NCBI RefSeq assembly: GCF_030812875.1 | Contig: NZ_JAUSTN010000004.1 | Span: 62,001 to 126,000 of the forward strand | DNA length: 64,000 nucleotides | Origin: Peptoniphilus_B koenoeneniae | GTDB taxonomy: Bacteria > Bacillota > Clostridia > Tissierellales > Peptoniphilaceae | Direction of reading: 5' to 3' | Shown here: positions 1-9,074 of the stretch, one piece after another | Position numbering within the stretch: position 1 is the stretch's first letter | Layout of the letters: every line of letters begins with the position of its first letter | Made by a program: the position numbers and the translations under genes | The notes under the pieces: model-generated | The model's database searches: none | Seen by the model: the letters and a program-made list of their open reading frames with translations, nothing else | Told to the model about the DNA's origin: nothing

Positions 1-887
1 TCCTTAAGCTCTTCAAGTTCAAAATTTTTTTGGAAATTTGAAACTTTTGTAAATTCATAATTTTTAATCTCCATTATATTCATAATTGAACTAGGACTAT
101 ATTCAGCTTTCTGTAAAATCTTATAAGCTAAAAGAAGCCTTATCTGTCTTTGGATAATTACAAAAGTTTTTTGAACTGGCTCATTTATCTTGTATAAGTT
201 GTGAAGTTCTTTAAAAGATATATCTAAATTTCTATCACCTATTGCATCAGTAAGAGCAAAGACATTTGTATCAATATTATCGGTCATTAAACTGTCAATT
301 TTTTCCTTAGTAATTTCTCCCAAAGCAATAAGTTTGTCCATTTCATTTTTTAAATCATAAAGAGTCATATCAAGATTTCTTGAATTGTAACCTGATTTTT
401 CAATCATATAACTTGTTAGAGCCTTTGAAACTTTAATCCCCTTTCTTAAAAAATATCCATCAACAAAGGAATTTACCATACTCCCCTTTAATTTTGAAAA
501 CTCAACATTTCTATTTTGCCCTTGAAAATATCTGTAAAATTTTTTTGTCTTGTTAAAAGGATTTTGCCCTTCCATAATAATTAAAATATTATAAGGAAAA
601 AAATTATCCAAAAAATCTTTAAATTTTTCAAAATCTTCCAGTTCTGATTCAAACATGGCTCCATCATCAATTAATATAAGTTTTTTTTCACTCATAACAG
701 GAAGGGTCCAAGCAGACTTGTAAAGCTCATTAAAATTGTTTACCCTGCTTAAATTAAAAGCATAAGTCCCCTTGGGAATATACTTATTTATAATATATTT
801 AAGAGTATTTTCCATTAAAAGTTTTTCGCAACCGAAAAACAAATAAAAACCACTCAAATCTTTTTTATACAATTCTCTATAATCCAT
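1..887 (-). CDS. holA: DNA polymerase III delta subunit (3' end outside window)
   Basis: Clamp-loader delta subunit, which opens the beta sliding clamp during replication. I translated it by hand from an ATG at 887; the frame stays open to base 1, so about 295 N-terminal residues are visible and the C-terminus is cut by the window edge. The start (MDYRELYKKDLSGFYLFFG) fits the HolA beginning in which a 'hYLFxGxE' strand opens the degenerate AAA+ domain, and the segment NVFALTDAIGDRN near residue 220 matches the conserved HolA helix before the clamp-loader collar. The start lies one base past the comEC stop codon, the usual comEC-holA arrangement of Firmicutes, which supports both the call and co-transcription. 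Confidence 0.88.
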   Translation of the reverse strand, partial: MDYRELYKKDLSGFYLFFGCEKLLMENTLKYIINKYIPKGTYAFNLSRVNNFNELYKSAWTLPVMSEKKLILIDDGAMFESELEDFEKFKDFLDNFFPYNILIIMEGQNPFNKTKKFYRYFQGQNRNVEFSKLKGSMVNSFVDGYFLRKGIKVSKALTSYMIEKSGYNSRNLDMTLYDLKNEMDKLIALGEITKEKIDSLMTDNIDTNVFALTDAIGDRNLDISFKELHNLYKINEPVQKTFVIIQRQIRLLLAYKILQKAEYSPSSIMNIMEIKNYEFTKVSNFQKNFELEELK

Positions 888-888
888 A

Positions 889-2913
889 CTACCTCAACTT
901 TAAATTTACTTGTCCCTTGCTTGTTAATTTCACTATAGCTCCCTCCACCTCGAGAGCTTTTATAACTTCTTGAGAAGGCATGCCATAATTATTTTTCCCA
1001 ACACTTATAACTGCAAGATCTGGTCTTAATTTTTTGTAAAAACTTTTTGAAAGAGAATTTACAGATCCATGGTGGGGAACTTTTAAAACATCAACTTTTT
1101 CTTGTTCTATTTTATCACAGATATTTTTTGAAATATCCCCTGTAAATAAAAAGGTCTTTTTTCTTAAAGTGACTAATAAAACCATAGACCTATCATTAGG
1201 ACTCTGACCACAGGGATAATAAATTCTTTTAATCTTTAAATCTCCCTCTTCATATGGAGTCTCAAAAATTTCATTTTTATAATTTTCCTTAATATATCTA
1301 TAAAACTGATTCTTTTCCTCAACCCCTGACAAATAAACTTTATCAACTTTTATATTTTTAAAATGCCTTATGCCCTCCACATGATCAGCATCCATATGAG
1401 AAATAAAAATACCCTTTATCCTATTAATTCCCTTACTTTTTAAATAGGGTATTAAATATTTTTTAGAAAGACTGTTTTCCACACTTCCACCTGTATCAAT
1501 TAAATAGTAGGAATTTTTATTTTTTATAAGGCAAGAATCTCCTTGACCTATAAAATTAAAACTTACCTGATAAAGAGGATTTTCCTTTATATAAGCAAAA
1601 CTTGTGATTAAATACAAAATCCCTATAAAGCATAAAAATTCTTTTTTATATTTTTTTAAATAATCTTTTAAAAATAAAATTTCTCCCAATAGGAAATAAT
1701 AAGTTGCCATTGTTATAGGAAGTGGTCTTCCTAAAATAAATGGATTTATTATGGAGTTTAGATAAATTCCTATTTCTCTTCCCAAGTCAAAAATTAAATC
1801 TAAGCTTCCAGCAAAAACATAATTTGGAATTATTAAAAGAAGACTTGCAAAACAAAGACCCAAGCTATAAAGAGGTATTAAAATTAAATTTGCAATTATA
1901 GAAATTATGTTTACTTGATAAAAAAAGTAAAGCTGTATAGGAAGCGTTCCTATAAAAATACTTAAACTTATATCTAGGCCCTTTCCCAAAAAAGTCTTCC
2001 CCGTATAAAGTTTTAATTTAGGATAAATTATTACAAGAGAAAGGACAGAGGAATAAGATAAAATAAAACTTGGAGAAAAAATATTGTAGGGATTTATTCC
2101 TAAATTTATAAGGGCTGAAAGTATTAAGGCAGTGGAGGTTTTATATTTTAAGCCTATAAAAAATGACAAATTTAAAAATAAGATCATTAAAAAAGCTCTC
2201 ACTGCTGATATGGGAAAGCCTATTAAATATATATAAAAGAAAGTTAAAAAAAGGCTTAGTACTTTTTTAATTTTCTTAGGTAAAAAAAATAAGGCTTTTG
2301 AAATAAATAAAAATATAAGACCTATATGAAGCCCTGAAACTGCAAAAATATGAGCAAGTCCAAAGTTTAAAAATTCTTCCTTATCTTCACTTATGGAACC
2401 GTCACTTAAAAGAATACTTTTAAAAAGTTCTCCATTCTTTTTATTTAAAAGTAGAGATGTTTTTTCAATCCTATTTCTGAAATCATCTTTTATATTTTTC
2501 TTAAAACTTATTTTTTCTAAATTTTTTATGTAAAATTTTCCCTGTAAATTTTTTGTTTTATAATAAAGTCTTTCGTTAAAACCATTTTCATTTAAGGGAA
2601 GACTCCCCTTGTTAAGGCTACCTTCAATCTCAATTTTTTCTCCTATTCTTAAGGGTTCTTCATAGTAAAACAAAATTTTATAGGGTCTTTTAAATTTTCC
2701 CCTTGAAATATTTATTGTATAGGCTCCATTTTTTATATCTGCTATTTTCCCTCTAAGTATATAGTCTCCCTCTCTGAGATTTTCTTTAAAATTATTTATT
2801 AAAAGAGCAAAAAATATTGAAAAAATTAAAAAATAAAGAGCCTTTTGACTTTTCTTTTTTAAAAAAATATAAATTCCAAAAAAAATTATAAATACTGAAA
2901 ATATGTAAGTCAT
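889..2913 (-). CDS. comEC: ComEC/Rec2 family DNA uptake channel
   Basis: Inner-membrane channel thought to pass one DNA strand into the cytoplasm during natural transformation. The 674 residues show an N-terminal pair of hydrophobic segments and a soluble DUF4131-like part. The competence membrane domain follows at about 160-430, with the family signature GLAHIFAVSGLHIGL. The C-terminal metallo-beta-lactamase-like domain (about 455-674) has VSFNFIGQGDSCLI, the metal motif HMDADHVEG and VPHHGS. Length is in the normal range (650-800) and no frame break is seen. It directly precedes holA. No comEA precedes it here; the upstream neighbour is divergent. Whether the strain is naturally competent cannot be told from this gene alone. 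Confidence 0.92.
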   Translation of the reverse strand: MTYIFSVFIIFFGIYIFLKKKSQKALYFLIFSIFFALLINNFKENLREGDYILRGKIADIKNGAYTINISRGKFKRPYKILFYYEEPLRIGEKIEIEGSLNKGSLPLNENGFNERLYYKTKNLQGKFYIKNLEKISFKKNIKDDFRNRIEKTSLLLNKKNGELFKSILLSDGSISEDKEEFLNFGLAHIFAVSGLHIGLIFLFISKALFFLPKKIKKVLSLFLTFFYIYLIGFPISAVRAFLMILFLNLSFFIGLKYKTSTALILSALINLGINPYNIFSPSFILSYSSVLSLVIIYPKLKLYTGKTFLGKGLDISLSIFIGTLPIQLYFFYQVNIISIIANLILIPLYSLGLCFASLLLIIPNYVFAGSLDLIFDLGREIGIYLNSIINPFILGRPLPITMATYYFLLGEILFLKDYLKKYKKEFLCFIGILYLITSFAYIKENPLYQVSFNFIGQGDSCLIKNKNSYYLIDTGGSVENSLSKKYLIPYLKSKGINRIKGIFISHMDADHVEGIRHFKNIKVDKVYLSGVEEKNQFYRYIKENYKNEIFETPYEEGDLKIKRIYYPCGQSPNDRSMVLLVTLRKKTFLFTGDISKNICDKIEQEKVDVLKVPHHGSVNSLSKSFYKKLRPDLAVISVGKNNYGMPSQEVIKALEVEGAIVKLTSKGQVNLKLR

Positions 2914-2983
2914 AGATTAATTATAAATCTTCTTCTTTAAGAAAAATAGTTATGTTACAATTTAAATAAAGAGAGGTAATTAG

Positions 2984-4099
2984 ATGAAATATATTGATAA
3001 TCCTTACGCTAAAGAATTTCAGAGTGAATTTTCTCACATTTTTGAAATTGAGGGAGAAAAATTTGGCTTACTTAATGATATTTTTTCAGGCACAGATAAG
3101 GTTGAAGCTGATGAATTTACTATAAATCTTCATGAATCTTATAAAAAAATTAAAAATGGAAAAGTTTTTTATAAAATTCAGGATTCAGAAAAAGTAAAAA
3201 TAAATATTGATTTTGAAAAAAGAATGGACCTTGGAGAAAGAGTCTTATCAAATGCAATTGTAAGACTTCTTCTTAAAAAGACCTTTAATATTGAAAGTGA
3301 TTTTTATATTTTTGAAGACAATAAAATAATAATTTCCCAAACAGACATTGCTTTTTCAACTTTGGAAAAACTTGAAGAACTTGCAAATCAAATTGTAAGA
3401 AGTAATATCTCAACTAAATTTTCAGAAAATTTTTTGTCTTTAACAGGCCTGGGAAAAATTTATTTTGAGGGTCCCCTTCTTAAAAGAACCGGTGAACTTG
3501 CCCTTATTAAGATTTTGCCGCCTGAAAAAATTGAAAATAAAATTGTCTTAAATATTCTTTCAGGAAAAAGAGCTTTTGATGATTATAAAAATAAGTCAAA
3601 AATTTTTGATAATATGATAAAAACTTTTAATGTTGATTCAGAAGACCAGCTTTTTAAAAAATTAAAAGTTCTAAAGGCTTCAAAGCAAAGTCTTGTTGCT
3701 CAGAATAAAAAAATGGAAATGGAGCTGGGATATGAAGCTGTAAAAGATTTTAAAAATGTCGCCACAAATTTTAATGGAATAAATTATATTTATAAAATTT
3801 TAAACAATGTTAATTTTAAAGAGCTTAAGCTTATTTCTTCTAAAATTATGGATGAAGCTGATTATGTTCAAATTTATGGAATTCCCAATGGAAATATGGG
3901 ACAAGTTTTAATTTACAGAAGTAGAAATTTAAATATAGATCTTAAAGGCATTTTAGATAGGGATTTTTCAAACTTAAATGGTAGCGGCAATATGTTATCT
4001 ATAAAATTAAATTGTTCCATCAATGAACTTTCCAATGTTATGGAAAAATTTTTATTAAAAATAAAAAATTCTTTAGAAAAGGGCGGTAAAAATGTATAA
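2984..4099 (+). CDS. AlaX-like (alanyl-tRNA editing/DHHA1-type) protein with lost zinc ligands
   Basis: A 371-residue protein resembling the editing half of alanyl-tRNA synthetase (AlaX family). The best match is residues 153-215. In AlaX the stretch before 'RSTGEIGLIKI' holds the zinc motif CGGTH; here it reads FEGPL (161-165) followed by KRTGELALIKI. The next part (SGKRAFDDYKNKSKI) corresponds to the AlaX 'CGxRALxDYRxKN' helix. A coiled coil (about 225-250) and a DHHA1-like C-terminus follow. The other zinc motif (HxxxH, expected near 85-95) is also absent: GERVLSNAIVRLL. Trans-editing hydrolysis by the known mechanism is therefore doubtful. RBS AGAGAGG precedes the ATG. The last 8 bp overlap the next gene, implying translational coupling. 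Confidence 0.7.
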   Translation: MKYIDNPYAKEFQSEFSHIFEIEGEKFGLLNDIFSGTDKVEADEFTINLHESYKKIKNGKVFYKIQDSEKVKINIDFEKRMDLGERVLSNAIVRLLLKKTFNIESDFYIFEDNKIIISQTDIAFSTLEKLEELANQIVRSNISTKFSENFLSLTGLGKIYFEGPLLKRTGELALIKILPPEKIENKIVLNILSGKRAFDDYKNKSKIFDNMIKTFNVDSEDQLFKKLKVLKASKQSLVAQNKKMEMELGYEAVKDFKNVATNFNGINYIYKILNNVNFKELKLISSKIMDEADYVQIYGIPNGNMGQVLIYRSRNLNIDLKGILDRDFSNLNGSGNMLSIKLNCSINELSNVMEKFLLKIKNSLEKGGKNV

Positions 4100-6386
4100 A
4101 ATTAAGAAAAAATTAAACCTTGCTCCCAACATCTATTTATTTGATGTGGAAGCACCTCGCATTGCAGCTTCTGCAAAGCCCGGACAATTTATAATTGTAA
4201 TAGCCGATGACTATGCTGAAAGGATTCCTCTTACAATTTCAGATTATGATTTAAAAACTGGTTGTGTTGAAATAGTCGTACAGGCTTCAGGAGACTCTAC
4301 AAAAAAGATTTGCTCTTTTGATGAGGGAGAATCCTTTAAAGATTTTGTCGGCCCTCTTGGACGCCCCAGTGACTTCTTAAGCATGGATTTAGAAGAACTT
4401 AAGAGTAAAAAATATCTTTTTGTTGCAGGCGGTGTTGGAACAGCTCCCGTCTATCCTCAAGCAAAATGGTTTAAAGATCATGGACTTTCCTGTGACATAA
4501 TAGTTGGTGCAAAATCAAAAGAATTTGTTATTTTAGAAGATAAATTAAAAAGTGTTTGCGATAATCTTTACATCTGTACCGATGATGGTTCTTACGGTTT
4601 TAAAGGCTTGGTTACCGATAAAATTGTAGATCTTATTGAAAATGAAAATAAAAAATATGATCAATGTGTTTCCATAGGACCTATGATCATGATGAAGTTT
4701 GTATGCCTTACTAACAAAAAGTTTAATCTTCCAACAATAGTTTCATTAAACCCCATAATGGTTGACGGTACAGGAATGTGCGGAGCTTGTCGTGTTTCCA
4801 TTGACGGAGTTACAAAATTTGCCTGTGTTGACGGTCCTGAGTTTGACGGATATAAAGTTGATTTTGATGCAGCTATAAAAAGGCAAATGCAATATAAAAA
4901 TAAGGCCTCTGCAAGAAAAGTAAAAGATCACGCCTGCAACATTGATTTTGAAATAGAAAGACAAAATCACGAATTAGACCTAAATGGCGTTGAGGCTCCT
5001 AAAAATAGATTTACAAAAGTTCCTGTAAGAGAACAAAAACCTGATATAAGAAATAAAAACTTTGAAGAAGTTTGTTACGGTTATAATGAAGAAGAGGCAG
5101 TTTTAGAGGCAAAAAGATGTTTAAATTGTAAGGTTCCAAAATGTAGACAGGGTTGCCCCGTTAATATTGACATACCTGGTTTTATAAAAGAAATTTCAAA
5201 TAAAAACTTTGAACAATCTGCAAAAGTTCTTTCTCTTTACACTGCTCTGCCGGCAGTTTGCGGAAGGGTATGTCCTCAAGAAAGTCAATGTGAAAAATAT
5301 TGTGTTTTAAATGCAAAGGGAGATTCTGTCTCCATAGGTAAACTTGAGAGATTTTCAGCTGACTATGCAAGAAATCATAAGGTTAAATTATTTGAAAGTC
5401 CTGAAAAAAACGGCAAAAAAGTTGCAGTTATAGGAGCCGGTCCTGCAGGCCTTACTTGTGCAGGAGAGCTGGCAAAAATGGGTTATGAAGTTACAATATT
5501 TGAAGCTCTTCAAATGTCCGGTGGGGTTTTAGTCTATGGTATACCTGAATTTAGACTTCCTGATGAAATTGTTGAAGCTGAAATAAATAATCTAAAGAGT
5601 CTTGGCGTAAAAATTGAAAATAATGTAGTAATTGGTAGAACTTTAACAATTGATGAGATTTTAAATAAAGGATACGAAGCTGTATTTATCGGTTCCGGAG
5701 CTGGTCTACCTATGTTTATGGGAATACCTGGTGAAAATTTAAATGGAGTTTATTCTGCCAATGAATTTTTAACAAGAAACAACTTAATGAGAAGTTTCGA
5801 TGAAAAATTTGACACCCCTATAAATGTTGGAGATAAAGTTGCAGTTATAGGCGGTGGAAATGTTGCCATGGACGCTGCAAGAGTAGCAAAAAGGCTGGGT
5901 GCTAAGGTTTCAATTTTATACAGGCGTACTCAAAAAGAACTTCCCGCAAGAATTGAAGAAGTCCATCACGCTATTGAAGAAGGCATAGAATTTCAAATGC
6001 TCACTGCTCCAATTGAAATAAAGGGAGATGAAAATGGCTGGGTAAAATCTTTAATTTGCGTTAAGAATGAACTTGGAGAACCTGATGAATCTGGAAGAAG
6101 ACGCCCTGTAAAAATTGAAGGCTCAGATTATGAAGAAGCTTTTGATACGGTTATAATGGCCCTGGGAACAAGCCCAAATCCCCTTATTGCCCATACAACA
6201 AAAAACCTTGAAGTTAATAGAAAAGGTGGAATTGTTGCAGATGAAGATGCTCAAACTTCAAGAGAAAATATTTTTGCAGGAGGAGATGCAGTTACAGGGT
6301 CTGCAACTGTAATTCTTGCAATGGGAGCCGGAAAAACAGCCGCAACTTCCATCGACAAATATATAAGAGAAAAAAATAATAAATAA
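4092..6386 (+). CDS. Fused NfnA-NfnB-like ferredoxin:NADP+ oxidoreductase
   Basis: One 764-residue chain joins two flavoproteins that are separate subunits in NfnAB. Residues 1-280 resemble PyrK/NfnA: the FAD motif RIPLTIS (45-51), the nucleotide loop AGGVGTAPV (112-120) and a [2Fe-2S] site D225, C230, C233, C245. Residues 300-764 resemble NfnB/glutamate synthase small subunit: cysteines 343, 346, 351, 355 and 390, 394, 400, 404 for two [4Fe-4S] clusters, the FAD loop GAGPAG (448-453) and the NADPH loop GGGNVA near 592. Known NfnAB enzymes couple NADH and reduced ferredoxin to NADPH by electron bifurcation; that activity is inferred here. A glutamate-synthase-type role is the alternative, but no GltA large subunit is in the window. 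Confidence 0.85.
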   Translation: MYKIKKKLNLAPNIYLFDVEAPRIAASAKPGQFIIVIADDYAERIPLTISDYDLKTGCVEIVVQASGDSTKKICSFDEGESFKDFVGPLGRPSDFLSMDLEELKSKKYLFVAGGVGTAPVYPQAKWFKDHGLSCDIIVGAKSKEFVILEDKLKSVCDNLYICTDDGSYGFKGLVTDKIVDLIENENKKYDQCVSIGPMIMMKFVCLTNKKFNLPTIVSLNPIMVDGTGMCGACRVSIDGVTKFACVDGPEFDGYKVDFDAAIKRQMQYKNKASARKVKDHACNIDFEIERQNHELDLNGVEAPKNRFTKVPVREQKPDIRNKNFEEVCYGYNEEEAVLEAKRCLNCKVPKCRQGCPVNIDIPGFIKEISNKNFEQSAKVLSLYTALPAVCGRVCPQESQCEKYCVLNAKGDSVSIGKLERFSADYARNHKVKLFESPEKNGKKVAVIGAGPAGLTCAGELAKMGYEVTIFEALQMSGGVLVYGIPEFRLPDEIVEAEINNLKSLGVKIENNVVIGRTLTIDEILNKGYEAVFIGSGAGLPMFMGIPGENLNGVYSANEFLTRNNLMRSFDEKFDTPINVGDKVAVIGGGNVAMDAARVAKRLGAKVSILYRRTQKELPARIEEVHHAIEEGIEFQMLTAPIEIKGDENGWVKSLICVKNELGEPDESGRRRPVKIEGSDYEEAFDTVIMALGTSPNPLIAHTTKNLEVNRKGGIVADEDAQTSRENIFAGGDAVTGSATVILAMGAGKTAATSIDKYIREKNNK

Positions 6387-6454
6387 ATTTTAAATTAATT
6401 TATTAAAAAAACTCCACAATTTATAAAAAATAACGGAGTCTCTAAAAATTGACA

Positions 6455-6489
6455 TAAAAAAAGTTGAGGAAAAAACCTCAACTTTTTTT
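6455..6489. terminator. Bidirectional rho-independent terminator
   Basis: Stem AAGTTGAGG/CCTCAACTT with A-run and T-run on either side, between the convergent Nfn-like gene and the P-type ATPase gene. It can serve both strands. Confidence 0.85.
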
Positions 6490-6490
6490 A

Positions 6491-8569
6491 TTATGAAATT
6501 TTATATTCCTGCATATTTTCAAGAGCCATTACAACTGTAGAAGAATTATGAAGGAAAGATGAGCCTGTATTTGGAAGAATTTGGTAAAAACCAAGTAAAA
6601 TCAAAAGAGAATTGAAAGAAATAATCTTTCTATAATCATCTTTTATTCTTTCCTGAAGCTCTCTTGCAATCTTTATAGTATATATAATAGATTTTAAATC
6701 ATCATTCCCAATGGAAATATCAGCTATTTCCCTTGCAATATCAGCACCCTCGTGCATAGATATACCTACATCAGCATTTGAAAGGGCAACGGAATCATTT
6801 ATACCATCGCCTATCATAATGACTTTTCTTCCACGCTTTTTCTCTGATAGAACATATTTTGCCTTATCTTCAGGAAGAACTCCGGATTTGTAATAATCAA
6901 TATCTAATTGCTCAGCCACATATCTTGCTGCATTTTCAGCATCACCTGTGAGCATAGCTATATTTTTAAAGCCTAATTTTCTAAGTTCTTTTATAGTATA
7001 CTTTGCATCTTCCCTAATAGGATCTGAAATGCAAATAACTGCAATAAGTTCTCCATCATACGCTAAATATAAAAGAGAATAATTTTCCTTAAGTTTGTCA
7101 ATCATTGTTTTCTTTTTCTTAGGCAAATTTACTTTTTCATCTTCAAAAATAAAATGCTCAGAGCCTATTAAAGCAGGCTTGCCTGCAATCTTGGAAGAAA
7201 TACCGTGGGCAACAATATATTCAGTTTCAGAGTGCATTTCCTTATGGTGCAAATTCTTTTCAAGGGCAGCATTAACAACTGCATTTGCTATAGAATGAGG
7301 GAAATGTTCCTCAAGACAAGCTGCAATTCTTAAAGCTTCATCTTCGCTATAACCTTCAAAAGCTATAACCTTTTTAACTGTCGGTTGAGATTTTGTCAAA
7401 GTTCCTGTCTTGTCAAAAATAATAGAATCTGCCTCAGCTATATTTTCAAGATATTTTCCACCCTTAACTAAAATTCCATTTCTTCCCGCTTGACTCATTG
7501 CCTTCATAACGGAAATAGGAATAGTAAGTTTTAAAGCACAAGAAAAATCAACCATCAAAAAGGCCTTTGCCCTTGTGAAATTTCTTGTGAAAGCATAAGC
7601 TAAAATTGAACCTAAAAATGAATATTTAACTAAAGAATCGGCGGCGTTTTCTGCACGTTTCTGAGCTAGTGATTTATTCTTTTCACTTTGTGCAATCAAT
7701 TCTATTATTTTTTTAATTCTCGAATCATTGTAAAGTTTTTCAGTCTCTACTACTAAAATACCTTCCTCAAGCACAGTTCCTGCAAAAACAGTACTGTTTT
7801 CAATCTTTTCTACAGGAATACTTTCCCCTGTAAAAGAAGACTGATTAACCATGCCCATACCTTTAACAACTTTTCCGTCAACAGGAATAGTTGTTCCCAT
7901 AGTTACTTCAATTAAATCTCCAATTTCAACATCTTTTAGATCTTTTACATATTTTTCATTGCCATTAACTACAAATACCTTATCAACATTAAGTTCCATA
8001 GTTCTGGCAAGATCTCCTTGAGATTTCTTTAATGTCCATTCCTCTAAATCTTCGCCTAAGTTTAGTAAAAACATTATTGAAGATGCAGAAGCATAATCCC
8101 TTGAAACAAGAGAAACAAAAATAGCACTTGCATCTAAAAGATTAACATCTATTCTTCTATTAAAAATCGAATCTATTCCCTTTTTAATAAATTTATAGGC
8201 ACGACAAATAGTTACGATTTCTCTAAAAGGAGAAGGAATAAAAGTTTTAAAAACAAACCTCATTTCAAAAGCATCTCTTAAAATATGAAAAAGACCATTT
8301 TCATCAAGAGGTATGAAAGACTTATCTTCAATTTCAAAACTTTCTAAACTTTTAAGATCTATCTCCAAAAGTTTTTTTGCAAGTTTCGACAGGGAGCTTT
8401 CCTCATAATCCAATATAATACTTGAAGAAAGAGTTGAAACTTTACAAGAATGAACTCCTTCAACCTTTTCAAGTATATATTTAAGCTTATTAGCTGTGTC
8501 ATAATTTAATTTTTTCTTAGAGGAGACTCTCATTCTCCCTCTTGTTCTGTGTAATATTTTAACTTGCAT
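6491..8569 (-). CDS. P1B-type metal-transporting ATPase lacking a CPC motif
   Basis: Membrane ATPase that pumps a transition metal. Residues 1-60 look like a degenerate HMA fold without its CxxC pair. The actuator motif TGES, the phosphorylation site DKTGTLT (near 384) and the hinge GDGINDS are all intact, so it should be active. The membrane metal site that usually reads CPC/SPC/CPH is VDFSCALKLTIP here: one Cys, no adjacent proline. Substrate therefore cannot be assigned to the Cu or Zn/Cd groups by motif; export of Mn or Fe is a guess. The small membrane protein gene 8576-8842 lies 6 bp upstream and is surely co-transcribed. Length (692) is normal. Confidence 0.85.
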   Translation of the reverse strand: MQVKILHRTRGRMRVSSKKKLNYDTANKLKYILEKVEGVHSCKVSTLSSSIILDYEESSLSKLAKKLLEIDLKSLESFEIEDKSFIPLDENGLFHILRDAFEMRFVFKTFIPSPFREIVTICRAYKFIKKGIDSIFNRRIDVNLLDASAIFVSLVSRDYASASSIMFLLNLGEDLEEWTLKKSQGDLARTMELNVDKVFVVNGNEKYVKDLKDVEIGDLIEVTMGTTIPVDGKVVKGMGMVNQSSFTGESIPVEKIENSTVFAGTVLEEGILVVETEKLYNDSRIKKIIELIAQSEKNKSLAQKRAENAADSLVKYSFLGSILAYAFTRNFTRAKAFLMVDFSCALKLTIPISVMKAMSQAGRNGILVKGGKYLENIAEADSIIFDKTGTLTKSQPTVKKVIAFEGYSEDEALRIAACLEEHFPHSIANAVVNAALEKNLHHKEMHSETEYIVAHGISSKIAGKPALIGSEHFIFEDEKVNLPKKKKTMIDKLKENYSLLYLAYDGELIAVICISDPIREDAKYTIKELRKLGFKNIAMLTGDAENAARYVAEQLDIDYYKSGVLPEDKAKYVLSEKKRGRKVIMIGDGINDSVALSNADVGISMHEGADIAREIADISIGNDDLKSIIYTIKIARELQERIKDDYRKIISFNSLLILLGFYQILPNTGSSFLHNSSTVVMALENMQEYKIS

Positions 8570-8575
8570 AATTAA

Positions 8576-8842
8576 TTATTTTTCTTCTGCTAATTTTTCT
8601 ATAGTTTCTTCTTTTTCTTCCCTTGCTTTTTCTTCACTTTCATTCTTTACTTTTGCTTCAGCGACTATATCTTCAGTGCTTTCTTTTACTTTTTCAATAG
8701 TCTTATCAAGACTTTCCTTAGCCTTTAAACCACCTGCTACTGTTGATACGGCAACTTTTTTAACTGCGTTAGATTTTAAAATTTTATCTCCAAGAACTCC
8801 TATTAAAATTCCTGCTCCCATACTTAATAATTTTTTCTTCAT
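8576..8842 (-). CDS. Small membrane/coiled-coil protein (DUF6110-like), partner of the ATPase
   Basis: 88 residues: a glycine-rich hydrophobic N-terminal helix (LLSMGAGILIGVLGDKIL) and a long, highly charged helical tail rich in Lys and Glu. This pattern resembles small DUF6110-type proteins that I recall beside P1B ATPases; that recall was not tested. RBS GAGGTGAT lies just upstream of the ATG. It is the first gene of a two-gene operon with the ATPase. A role as a membrane accessory or metal-delivery factor is inference; it has no Cys or His metal ligands. Confidence 0.65.
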   Translation of the reverse strand: MKKKLLSMGAGILIGVLGDKILKSNAVKKVAVSTVAGGLKAKESLDKTIEKVKESTEDIVAEAKVKNESEEKAREEKEETIEKLAEEK

Positions 8843-8986
8843 AATATCACCTCATAAAAATTTAATATATTATCAATAAGTCTTAGCTTCAAATAGCAAG
8901 GAAACTTTAAAGCTAATCTATGTATAGTAATATAGCCTGTTTTAGCTTTAATTGCAATAGCGAAAGTTAATTTTTTGCAATAATAG

Positions 8987-9052
8987 CATTATCATTTATC
9001 ATAATCTTATTAAAAATATCATTATCATTTACCCTAATCTTATTAAAAAAAG
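8987..9052. repeat. Two tandem 33-bp repeats with Fur-box-like halves
   Basis: Units start at 8987 and 9020 and agree at about 29 of 33 positions. Each begins CATTATCATTTA and contains TAATCTTATTAAAAA. TATCATTATC resembles part of a Fur/MntR-type box, and the repeats lie about 145 bp upstream of the metal ATPase operon. A regulator binding role is inference. Confidence 0.5.
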
Positions 9053-9074
9053 GCCATTCATAACGGCCTTTTTT
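9045..9074. terminator. Terminator-like hairpin without an obvious gene
   Basis: A-run, stem GGCC with flanking A/T pairing, 8-base loop, then GGCC and seven T. No gene visible on either strand ends here, so it may end an unseen small transcript or block read-through between the divergent units. Confidence 0.55.
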
